Shown: positions 40,724-48,346 of the stretch, piece after piece
How the letters are laid out: every line of letters begins with the position of its first letter
Numbering within the stretch: position 1 is the first letter of the stretch
Assembly (NCBI GenBank): GCA_963743035.1
Contig: CAVUOB010000018.1
Location: 620,001-684,000, forward strand
DNA: 64,000 nucleotides
Direction: 5' to 3'
DNA from: PALSA-911 sp963743035
GTDB taxonomy: Bacteria; Pseudomonadota; Alphaproteobacteria; Acetobacterales; Acetobacteraceae
Position numbers and translations under genes: made by a program
Notes under the pieces: generated by a model
What the model was told of the DNA's origin: nothing
Seen by the model: only the letters and a program-made list of their open reading frames with translations
The model's database searches: none

Positions 40724-41665
40724 CTAGGGTTCGCCCTCGATCTGCCGGCCGATGTCGAACAGGCGGGAGCGGACCCACATCGCACCCGGTTCGGCGTCGG
40801 ACACGCCGCCCCAGAACAGGTCCACGTTCCAGGCGGGCAGTTCCAGCGGCGGGGGCAGCACGATCAGGTTGAAGTTGCGCACCAGCTCGGCGGCAATCCG
40901 GCGGGGCAGGTGGCCGATCATGTCGGTCCGCTCCACGATGCGCGGCGCGAGGTGGAAATCCGATACCGTGACCGCGACGCGGCGGCGCAGATCGAGCTTG
41001 CCGAGCGCCTCGTCCACCACGCCGCGGTCGTCGGCGGCCAGGGTCACCAGCACATGCGGGACGGCGGTATAGGCATCGAGGGTCATCCGTCCGCGCTCGC
41101 ACAGATGCGGGTTGTCGCGCCGGACGATGCAGACATAGCCATCGGTGTAGAGACGCTGGCGGCGGATGCGCTTGGGGACGTTGCGGAACGAGCCGATCAG
41201 CAGGTCGATCTCGCCGCGGTCCACGAGGTCGAAGGCATCTCGCTTGTCGAGCGCGTGCTGGCGGATATCGATGCCCGGTGCCTCCCGCGACAGCATCTCC
41301 AGGAAGCGCGGCAGCACCAGGGTCCCCGGATGGTCGCTGGTGGCGATGCGGAACACCGCGCGCGCCTGGGCCGGATCGAAGCCGGCCTGGGCGTCGAACA
41401 CCTGGCGCACCTGGGCGAGGATTTCGCTGACCGGGCGGTGCAGCGCCACCGCCTTGCTGGTCGGGCGCATCGGGGCGCCGGGCACGCGGACCAGCAGCTC
41501 ATCCTTGAAGATCAGCCGCAGCCGGGCCAGGGCGGCGCTCATCGCCGGCTGGCCGAGGCCGATCCGCTGGCCGGCGCGGGTGACGCTGCGCTCGGCGATC
41601 AGGGCTTCGAAGGCGACGAGCAGGTTGAGGTCGATCGCGGCGAGGTTCACCGGCGTATCATCCAT
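40724..41665 (-). CDS. LysR family transcriptional regulator
   Basis: The 313-residue regulator has the winged helix-turn-helix at residues 10-68 (NLLVAFEALIAERSVTRAGQ, LGQPAMSAALARLR, FKDELLVRVPGAPMRPTSKA). The effector domain follows, opening with FRIATSDHPGTLVLPRFLEM. It belongs to the NodD/NahR/LinR-like branch judged by the PTSKA and DH.G features. It is convergent with the dehydratase gene (3 bases apart) and its promoter lies in the 41666-41759 spacer with inverted repeats. It probably controls the acyl-CoA genes or itself. Confidence 0.92.
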   Translation of the reverse strand: MDDTPVNLAAIDLNLLVAFEALIAERSVTRAGQRIGLGQPAMSAALARLRLIFKDELLVRVPGAPMRPTSKAVALHRPVSEILAQVRQVFDAQAGFDPAQARAVFRIATSDHPGTLVLPRFLEMLSREAPGIDIRQHALDKRDAFDLVDRGEIDLLIGSFRNVPKRIRRQRLYTDGYVCIVRRDNPHLCERGRMTLDAYTAVPHVLVTLAADDRGVVDEALGKLDLRRRVAVTVSDFHLAPRIVERTDMIGHLPRRIAAELVRNFNLIVLPPPLELPAWNVDLFWGGVSDAEPGAMWVRSRLFDIGRQIEGEP

Positions 41666-41709
41666 CGATGAAAACGATGTTCAGAATATCAAACATCGAT
41701 TTGCATGAT
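41664..41709. promoter_or_regulatory. Candidate LysR binding region
   Basis: ATCGATG (41664-41670) and CATCGAT (41694-41700) are an exact inverted pair. The second is embedded in a larger dyad ATCA-N14-TGAT (41688-41709) of the kind bound by LysR proteins. The region overlaps the LysR start, allowing autoregulation. Assignment rests on position and symmetry only. Confidence 0.45.
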
Positions 41710-41759
41710 GTCAATGCCGATCGCACATTGGGGTTACGGGCGATGGCGCCCGAACTGCG

Positions 41760-41975
41760 ATGGAGATCATGGTGACAACCATTGCCTTCCACCCGATGGC
41801 CAGCCTTGCCCACAGCACGCCGTTCGCCCGCTTGCGCGCGCTGTTCGCGCTATGGCGCTCCCGGGCCTATGACCGCGAGCAGCTGGCGAAATGGGACGAT
41901 CGCGACCTGCACGATGCCGGCATTTCGCGTTCGGTCCTGGAATATGAGCTGAACAAGCCGTTCTGGCGCGGTTGA
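41760..41975 (+). CDS. DUF1127 domain protein
   Basis: The 71-residue protein has the C-terminal DUF1127 (YjiS-like) motif: LWRSRAYDREQLAKWDDRDL followed by HDAGISRSVLEYELNKPFW. These small Arg-rich proteins are common in alphaproteobacteria; some affect phosphate, carbon or RNA metabolism, but most have no known role. ATG 41760 is used; an in-frame ATG at 41769 is also possible. Confidence 0.85.
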   Translation: MEIMVTTIAFHPMASLAHSTPFARLRALFALWRSRAYDREQLAKWDDRDLHDAGISRSVLEYELNKPFWRG

Positions 41976-42035
41976 GCGCGGTTTGAAAGGGTGGTCCTTG
42001 CCGCGCCCTTTACGGAAGGGCGCGGCAGGCGGCGG

Positions 42036-43337
42036 TCAGTGGCGGACGAGCTCGGCGTGCGGGATCTTCTCCAGGGTGCTGTCGTGGCGCAGGATCAGCA
42101 CGACGAACATGGCGATGAAGCCGACGGCGGACAGCGCGAGCAGGCCGCCGTTGAAGCTGCCGGTGCGGTCCTTGATGAAGCCCATCGCATAGGGGCCGGC
42201 GAACCCGGCCAGGTTGCCGATCGAGTTGATGGCGGCGATGCCGGCCGCCGCCGCCGGTCCGGACAGGAACGCGGTCGGCAAGGTCCAGAATACCGACAGG
42301 CAGCCGAAGATGCCGAAGCCGGCGATGCTGAGCGCGATCATCTTCAGCGTGGGATCGGGCAGCACGGTGGAGACCGCGATCCCGGCGGCGGCGACGAAGA
42401 TCGGGAAGGCGGTGTGGAAACGCCGCTCCAGCCGGGCGTCCGAACGCCGTCCCCACCACACGATGGCGAAGGTCCCGACCACATAGGGCAGTGCCGAGAC
42501 CAGGCTGGTCTGCAGGTTCGACAGGCCGAATGCCTTGACGATCTGCGGCAGGAAGAAGCTCAGACCGTAATTGGTGGCGACGGCGCCGAAATACACCAGG
42601 CCGAGCGCCAGCACCTTGGGGTCCAGGATGGCCTGCAGGGCGCTGTGGCTGTGCACCGCCTCCCGCTTGCTGCGCTCCAGGGCCAGGCGGTTGACCAGCC
42701 AGTCGCGCTCATCGGCGGGCAGCCAGCGTGCCTGCGCGGGGCTGTCCGTCAGGTAGAAGAACACCACCACCGACAGGATCACCGCCGGCGCGGCCTCCAT
42801 CAGGAACAGCCACTGCCAGCCCTTGAAACCGAGCCAGCCATCCAGTCCGAGCAGCAGGCCGGAGATCGGCGCGCCGATGACGGTGGAAAGCGGGATGGCG
42901 GCCATGAACATGCCGACGATCCGCGCCCGGTAGGCGGCGGGGAACCACAGCGTGAGGAAGAAGATGATGCCGGGGAAGAAGCCGGCCTCGGCGATGCCGA
43001 GCAGCACGCGCACGATGTAGAACCCGGTCTCCCCGCCGATGAAGGCCATCGCGCCGGAGAGGATGCCCCAGGAGAACATGATGCGCGCGATCCATTTGCG
43101 CGCGCCGAACCGCTCCAGCATCAGGTTCGATGGCACCTCGAAAATGAAATAGGCGATGAAGAAGATGCCGGCGCCGAATCCGTAGCTGGACGCGGAAATG
43201 CCGAGGTCCTGGTTCATCGTCAACGCGGCGAAGCTGACATTCACCCGATCGAGATAGGCAACGAAATAGCACAGTATCAGGAACGGAATTAGCCTCCGTG
43301 AGACCCTCGCGATCGTGCGTTGTTCCAGCGTCTTCAT
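42036..43337 (-). CDS. MFS transporter, anion:cation symporter (ACS) family
   Basis: The 433-residue, 12-helix transporter has ACS signatures: RRLIPFLILCYFVAYLDRVN near the start (helix 1 with YLDR), IFFIAYFIFEVPSNLMLERF near 60, and ARKWIARIMFSWGILSGAMA. RVLLGIAEAGFFPGIIFFLT follows near 120. Relatives import hexuronates, galactonate, phthalate or tartrate. The start at 43337 fits the family N-terminus; the open frame extends upstream without support. The SDR gene 157 bases upstream on the same strand may be in the same operon, consistent with uptake and oxidation of a hydroxy acid. Confidence 0.9.
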   Translation of the reverse strand: MKTLEQRTIARVSRRLIPFLILCYFVAYLDRVNVSFAALTMNQDLGISASSYGFGAGIFFIAYFIFEVPSNLMLERFGARKWIARIMFSWGILSGAMAFIGGETGFYIVRVLLGIAEAGFFPGIIFFLTLWFPAAYRARIVGMFMAAIPLSTVIGAPISGLLLGLDGWLGFKGWQWLFLMEAAPAVILSVVVFFYLTDSPAQARWLPADERDWLVNRLALERSKREAVHSHSALQAILDPKVLALGLVYFGAVATNYGLSFFLPQIVKAFGLSNLQTSLVSALPYVVGTFAIVWWGRRSDARLERRFHTAFPIFVAAAGIAVSTVLPDPTLKMIALSIAGFGIFGCLSVFWTLPTAFLSGPAAAAGIAAINSIGNLAGFAGPYAMGFIKDRTGSFNGGLLALSAVGFIAMFVVLILRHDSTLEKIPHAELVRH

Positions 43338-43494
43338 GGTCGTTTTGTTTCCCCTCGAAACCAATTTCGCGGCGCCCTTGTCGGCCGGTGCCTGCGTAGT
43401 CTCTGGAAGTCTCAGGTTCTGCGCCGAAAGGCAAGGCATGTGGACAAATATTTACGCGGGCTGGGTGCGTGGGGCTGGATGGCGGCGATCCGGC

Positions 43495-44235
43495 CTAGAC
43501 GTGCTGGCCGCCGTTGATATGGATTTCCGCCCCGTTGATGTAGGAGGCGGCGGGCGTGCAGAGGAACAGGATGGTCTGCGCCACCTCGTCGGGCGTTCCC
43601 AGGCGGCGCATCGGGATCTGCCGCTCCACCAGGCCCGCGGTGCCCGGCGACAGCATGGCGGTATCGATCTCCCCCGGCGAGATCGCGTTCACGCGCACGC
43701 CGTGCGGGCCGAAATCATGCGCCATCTCCCGCGTCAGCGCGACCAGGGCGGCCTTGGACGCCGCGTAGGCGACGCCGGCGAAGGGGTGCACGCGCGAACC
43801 GGCGATCGAGGTCACGTTGACGATCGAGCCGCCGGCTTCCCGCAGCTCGTTGAACAGGCCGCGCGCCAGCAGCGCGGTGGAGAACAGATTGACCTGGAAC
43901 ACGTGCCGCCACAGCTCGGCCTCGGTGTTCAGCACGCCGAGCCGGCCGCCATCCTCGTCCTTGGGCGATATTCCCGCGTTGTTCACGAGCGCGTGCAGCT
44001 GCCCGTGGCCGAGCCGGGACTGGATGTCGGCGATCGCCGCCGGCAGCCGTTCGGGGTCGGCGAGGTCGAGCTGGATGTGGTTCTGCTCGCCGCCGGGCCA
44101 GGGGCATTCCTTGGAAAAGGCCTGGCGCGAGACCGTCAGCACCCGCCAGCCGGCGCGCGCGAAGCTTTTCACCGTGGCGTGGCCGATGCCGCGGCTGGCC
44201 CCGGTCAGCAGCAGGGTTCTCGTCGTGTCGGCCAT
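43495..44235 (-). CDS. SDR family oxidoreductase
   Basis: The 246-residue classical short-chain dehydrogenase has the Rossmann motif LLLTGASRGIGHAT near residue 8, NNAGISPKDEDGG near 87, catalytic Ser in NVTSIAGSRVHPF near 140 and the YAASKAAL Tyr/Lys pair near 154. The end is INGAEIHINGGQHV. The start 44235 has GGGGGAG five to six bases upstream. It is divergent from the ACT-domain gene. Substrate unknown. Confidence 0.92.
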   Translation of the reverse strand: MADTTRTLLLTGASRGIGHATVKSFARAGWRVLTVSRQAFSKECPWPGGEQNHIQLDLADPERLPAAIADIQSRLGHGQLHALVNNAGISPKDEDGGRLGVLNTEAELWRHVFQVNLFSTALLARGLFNELREAGGSIVNVTSIAGSRVHPFAGVAYAASKAALVALTREMAHDFGPHGVRVNAISPGEIDTAMLSPGTAGLVERQIPMRRLGTPDEVAQTILFLCTPAASYINGAEIHINGGQHV

Positions 44236-44333
44236 GCGCGCTCCCCCATCCGGCAATTCCCGGGCGGACGGCACCGTTGCCGGCGCCGGCCCGTTCGGGG
44301 CACCATAGCAGCACGCGGCAAAGAGGCATCCAC

Positions 44334-44876
44334 ATGGCATCGCTTATCCTGACCCTGGTCGGGCCGGACCGTCCCGGGCTGGTCAGCCGGCTTTCCGAGC
44401 AGGTGGCCGCCCGGGGCGGCAGCTGGCTGGAAAGCCGGATGACGCATCTGGCGGGCCAGTTCGCCGGCATCGTGCTGGTCAGCATCGGCGACGAGGAGGT
44501 GCAGCCGCTGGCCGGCTCGCTGGAGGCATTGCGCGCCGAGGGGCTGCAGGTGCTGATCCATCACGCCGCCCCCGGGAACGGGCCGGGTGTTCCCCCGCCG
44601 GCGAGCGACGCGCTGCTGGTGCTCGACCTCGTGTGCCAGGACCGGCCGGGGATCATCCGCGACATCACCCGGGTGCTGGCCGCCTCCGGCGTGAACATCG
44701 AGGAACTGACCACCAATATCCTCAGCGGCTCGTTCTCCGGGGAGACGATGTTCCGCGCCGAGGCCCGGCTGCGCGTGCCCGCCGCGATCGGGACCGAGGC
44801 GCTGCGCCGGGAGCTGGAGCGGCTGGGCAACGACATGATGGTGGATTTCAAGCTGAGCCAGCCGGCGTCCGGCTGA
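44334..44876 (+). CDS. ACT-domain protein, glycine cleavage repressor (GcvR)-like
   Basis: The 180-residue protein consists of two ACT domains. The first starts ASLILTLVGPDRPGLVSRLS with GGSWLESRMTHLAGQFAGIV. The second starts LVLDLVCQDRPGIIRDITRV with GVNIEELTTNILSGSFSGE near residue 120. This is the GcvR/YP_ layout seen in amino-acid-responsive regulators. It has no DNA-binding domain and probably senses an amino acid and binds a partner protein. No glycine cleavage genes are nearby. Confidence 0.88.
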   Translation: MASLILTLVGPDRPGLVSRLSEQVAARGGSWLESRMTHLAGQFAGIVLVSIGDEEVQPLAGSLEALRAEGLQVLIHHAAPGNGPGVPPPASDALLVLDLVCQDRPGIIRDITRVLAASGVNIEELTTNILSGSFSGETMFRAEARLRVPAAIGTEALRRELERLGNDMMVDFKLSQPASG

Positions 44877-44898
44877 CCCGTATCCACCTGATCGGCGT

Positions 44899-46053
44899 TC
44901 AGAGCCCCAGCGAGGCGCGTCCCGCGGCGAGATGGGCCATGTCCGGCTGCGGCGTGTGGATGCGCGCGCACAGCACGTCGCGCAGATGCCGTTCCAGCGG
45001 ATTGGCGCGCGACAGGGCGTGGTTGCCGCCGAGCTGCACCGCCTGCTCCACCGCGGCGATGGCGTTGTCCGACACCGCGGTCTTGATGAGGTTGATCGTA
45101 TTGGTGTCGGGCATCTGGGCGCCGGACATCTGGGTGCCGGCGTCGATTTCCGCCGCCGCCCCGGCGATCAGGCGGGTGTTGACCAGCAGCCGGCCCTCGA
45201 TCGCGCCGAGCGCCTCCTGCATGCGCGGCAGGGTGGCGAGGGAGGCGCCGAGATTGGCCGGGACGCGGCTGTGCAGGAAGCCGCGCAGCCAGTCGCGCGC
45301 CGCATGCGCCACGCCGTTATAGACCGACGAGATCAGCAATGCGTTCCAGCCGGCGACGGCGGGATCGCGCTCGGCCCATTCCCGCGGGCGGCGGATGTCC
45401 ACCGCATGGTCGGCCGGCACCGTGACGTTCTCGAAGATGGCATCGTGGCTGCCGGAGGCGCGCAGGCCGAGCTGGTCCCAGGTCTCGACCACCCGCAGGC
45501 CGGCGGACTGGGCCGGCACCAGCCAGGTGCCGACCAGCGGCTCCGGATCGTCGGTGCGCGCCCAGACCAGCAGCCAGGTCAGGCCGGGAATGCCGGTGGC
45601 GTAGATCTTGTGGCCGGACAGGCTCCAGCCATCCGGCGTGCGCCGGGCGATGGTTGCCGGCAGGCCGCCGCGCGCCGGCGTGCCGAGTGCCGGCTCCACG
45701 CGCAGGGCGTTGATCAGCGCGCCGTCCTGCACGGCGGTGCGGGCGACGCGTTCGCGCAGATGCGCCGGCCAGCGCGGATTGCGCGCGATGCCATTGTGCT
45801 GCAGGCACTGCATCGCCAGCACCAGCGCGGTGGAGGCGCAGGCGCTGCCGACCGAGGTCACCAGGGCGGTCGCCTCGCGCAGGCCGATTTCCTGCCCGCC
45901 ATATTGCCGCGGCACGCTGAGGGCCAGCAGCCCGGCGGCACGCAGGTGCTGGAGGCTGTCATGCGGAAAACTGGCGTCACGGTCATGCGCGGGCGCAGTC
46001 GCGGCGATCCGGCCGATCAGGTCGCTGTCGGCGGTGGAGAGACGGTCGAGCAT
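44899..46053 (-). CDS. Acyl-CoA dehydrogenase-like flavoprotein (DszC/SfnB-type)
   Basis: The 384-residue FAD protein has the acyl-CoA dehydrogenase fold: N-terminal helices with LRAAGLLALSVPRQYGGQEI near residue 37, SGHKIYATGIPGLTWLLVWA near 148, GLRASGSHDAIFENVTVPAD near 195, and a C-terminal helical bundle. The usual catalytic Glu context is not obvious. It lies 18 bases downstream of an LLM monooxygenase, a pairing seen in organosulfur metabolism (SfnB, DszC), where such proteins act as flavin monooxygenases rather than on CoA esters. Function is inferred from context. Confidence 0.85.
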   Translation of the reverse strand: MLDRLSTADSDLIGRIAATAPAHDRDASFPHDSLQHLRAAGLLALSVPRQYGGQEIGLREATALVTSVGSACASTALVLAMQCLQHNGIARNPRWPAHLRERVARTAVQDGALINALRVEPALGTPARGGLPATIARRTPDGWSLSGHKIYATGIPGLTWLLVWARTDDPEPLVGTWLVPAQSAGLRVVETWDQLGLRASGSHDAIFENVTVPADHAVDIRRPREWAERDPAVAGWNALLISSVYNGVAHAARDWLRGFLHSRVPANLGASLATLPRMQEALGAIEGRLLVNTRLIAGAAAEIDAGTQMSGAQMPDTNTINLIKTAVSDNAIAAVEQAVQLGGNHALSRANPLERHLRDVLCARIHTPQPDMAHLAAGRASLGL

Positions 46054-46071
46054 CGTTGCAATCCCCCGCGG

Positions 46072-47166
46072 CTACTCCGCCGCGGTGGAAAGCGGGGCGT
46101 TGGCGACGGCGGCGCGGACGATCGGCAGCAGATGGCGGCCGTAATCGGTGGCGTCGTCCAGCGGGTCGAAGCCGCGGATCAGGAAGGTCGTGATCCCCAG
46201 CGCGTGATATTCCAGCAGCGATTCCGCCACCTGTTCCGGCGTGCCGACCAGGGACGTGGTGTTGGAGCCGGCGCCGACGGCGGCGGCGACCTCCGTCCAT
46301 AGCCGCTTGTCGCGCACCTTCCCGCCCGCGGCGGCTTCCAGCAGGCGCTTGGAGCCGATGCTCTCCGGCTTGGCGTTGACCCGGCCGACGCCGCTGCCGC
46401 GCAGGTCGCGGATGCGCTCGATGATGCGGTCGGCGCGCTGCCAGGCGGCGGCTTCGGTGTCGGCCAGCACAGGGCGGAACGACAGGCTGAAGCGGATGCT
46501 GTCCGGCGCGCGGCCGATGCGGGCGCAGGCGGCACGGACGCGGCCGATGGTTTCGCGCGCCTGGTCCAGGGTTTCGCCCCAGAAGGCGTAGATGTCCGCG
46601 TGCTTGGCGGCGAATTCGATGGCGATGTCCGAGGAGCCGCCGAAATAGATTGGAATATGCGGCTTCTGCACCGGTTTGACCCGGGCGAAGGCGTTTTCCA
46701 CCTGGTAATAGGGCCCCTTGTGGCTGAACGGCGCTTCGGCGGTCCAGGTCTGGCGCAGCAGGCCGACATATTCATCGGTGCGCCGATAGCGTTCCTCATG
46801 GTTCAGGAAATCGCCGTCCCGGCGCTGCTCCACGCTGTCGCCGCCGGAGATGATGTGGATGCCGCCGCGCCCGCCGGAGAACACGTCGAAGGTGGCGAAC
46901 AGCCTTGCGGCGTAGGTGGGGGCGATGAAGCCGGGCCGGTGGGCGATCATGAAGCCCAGCGTCTTGGTGTGCTGGGCGGCGTGGGTGGCGACCAGCACGG
47001 CGTCGGCATCCGAGGAGTTATGCGCGATCAGCACGCGGTCGAAACCGGCCGCCTCGTGCGCCTGGGCGAAGCGGGCGATATAGTCGGGATCGATCACCGG
47101 GCCCTGGGGCGGGTGGATCTCGGACTTTGCCTCGGCGGCGATCATGCCGATGAATTCGACGGCCAT
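46072..47166 (-). CDS. LLM-class flavin-dependent monooxygenase (SsuD-like)
   Basis: The 364-residue protein has the bacterial luciferase fold of FMNH2-dependent alkanesulfonate monooxygenases. Seen are FDRVLIAHNSSDADAVLVAT near 44, KTLGFMIAHRPGFIAPTYAA near 70, FDVFSGGRGGIHIISGGD (flavin phosphate site), and TAEAPFSHKGPYYQVENAF near 145. PHIPIYFGGSSDIAIEFAAK follows near 170. The start 47166 has AGGAG at six bases. It probably cleaves a C-S bond of a sulfonate or sulfone to release sulfite when sulfate is short. The partner flavin reductase is not encoded here. Confidence 0.9.
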   Translation of the reverse strand: MAVEFIGMIAAEAKSEIHPPQGPVIDPDYIARFAQAHEAAGFDRVLIAHNSSDADAVLVATHAAQHTKTLGFMIAHRPGFIAPTYAARLFATFDVFSGGRGGIHIISGGDSVEQRRDGDFLNHEERYRRTDEYVGLLRQTWTAEAPFSHKGPYYQVENAFARVKPVQKPHIPIYFGGSSDIAIEFAAKHADIYAFWGETLDQARETIGRVRAACARIGRAPDSIRFSLSFRPVLADTEAAAWQRADRIIERIRDLRGSGVGRVNAKPESIGSKRLLEAAAGGKVRDKRLWTEVAAAVGAGSNTTSLVGTPEQVAESLLEYHALGITTFLIRGFDPLDDATDYGRHLLPIVRAAVANAPLSTAAE

Positions 47167-47346
47167 GGGAAACTCCTGCCAGACTGACGGATGAGCGTAT
47201 TGCGATCCGGATATGAGGTCCATGATTCCCCCGGCTTGTGCCGATAGTCAATGTTTAATACGTTGATTGCCTGATATCACACTCATTGATCGTATAACTG
47301 ATCGTCTTAACCGGCGGTGCCGCAGGCGCCGGCCATGGAGCAGCGC

Positions 47347-48346
47347 ATGATGGATGGGCTTTCCGACAGGGTTCTGCCGCGCTTGCGGCTGGGCCGGAGG
47401 CAGCTGATGGCCGTGCCGGCCGCCCTGATGCTGGGCGCGGCGGCGGCGGGACCGGCCACTGCGGGATTGGCGGGCGTGCTGCGCGTCGGCGACCAGCGCG
47501 GCGGGGCGAAGGCGCTGATGCAGGCTGCCGGGGTGCTGAAGGACCTGCCCTACAGCATCGAGTGGGTGCTGTTCCCCGCCGCCGCCCCGCTGCTGGAGGC
47601 GATGAACGCCGGGGCCATCGATTGCGGCGGCGTCGGCGATGCGCCGTTCGCCTTCGCGCGCGCCGCCGGCATGCCGGTGAAGGCGATCGCCGCCACGCGC
47701 TCGAGCGGCGAAAGCACCGCCATCGTGGTGCCGGCCGGCACTCCGTATCAGAGCTTCAAGGATCTGAAAGGCAAGCGGATCGGCACCGGCAAGGGCTCCG
47801 TCGGGCATTTCCTGGTTCTGGCGGCGCTGGAGCGCAACGGCATGACGGTGCGCGACGTGCAGCTCGCCTTCCTGCAGCCGGCGGATGCGCGCGCGGCCCT
47901 GGCATCCGGGTCGATCGACGCCTGGGCGACCTGGAGCCAGGTACATCTTCATGGCGGTGGAGCAGGGCGGCGCCCGCATCCTGATGGACGGGCGCGGGCT
48001 GATGAGCGGGCTGAGCTATAACGTGGCAACCGAGGCGGCCATCGCCTCCAGGCGCGATCTGCTGGCCGACTACACCACCCGGCTGGTCAAGGCCCAGCTC
48101 TGGGGGCTGGCGGAAATCGACGCCTATGCGAAGGTCTGGGCGGAGGAGACGCGCGTCACGCCAAGCGTCGCGCTGCTGACGCTGAAGGCGCGCGGCTTCA
48201 CCCCCGCGCTGATCGACGCGCGCATGATCGCCGACCAGCAGGCAACCGTGGACGGCTACCTGAAGGCCGGCGTGCTGCCGGCGACACAGGATGCGGCGGC
48301 CGGATTCGACCTGTCCTTCAATCCCGCCGTGGCCGCGGCGTTATGA
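47347..48346 (+). pseudogene. Sulfonate-type ABC substrate-binding protein (SsuA-like), one frameshift
   Basis: The periplasmic receptor for sulfonates or related anions begins near ATG 47347 with a signal (GRRQLMAVPAALMLGAAAAG). The NMT1/SsuA fold follows: LRVGDQRGGAKALMQAAGVL, PLLEAMNAGAIDCGGVGDAP, GTPYQSFKDLKGKRIGTGKG. After AWATWSQ, an extra G at about 47941 shifts the frame, which continues as YIFMAVEQGGARILMDGRGL to the stop at 48346. The full conceptual protein has ~332 residues, the normal length. The gene overlaps the molybdoenzyme gene by ATGA. No permease or ATPase of the Ssu type is adjacent. Decay or a sequencing indel cannot be told apart. Confidence 0.85.

Noticed and set aside
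47220..47346. CysB/Cbl-type binding site in the divergent organosulfur promoter
   Set aside because: The region is AT-rich with short dyads (TTGATCGTATAACTGATC), but no recognisable consensus could be matched with confidence.
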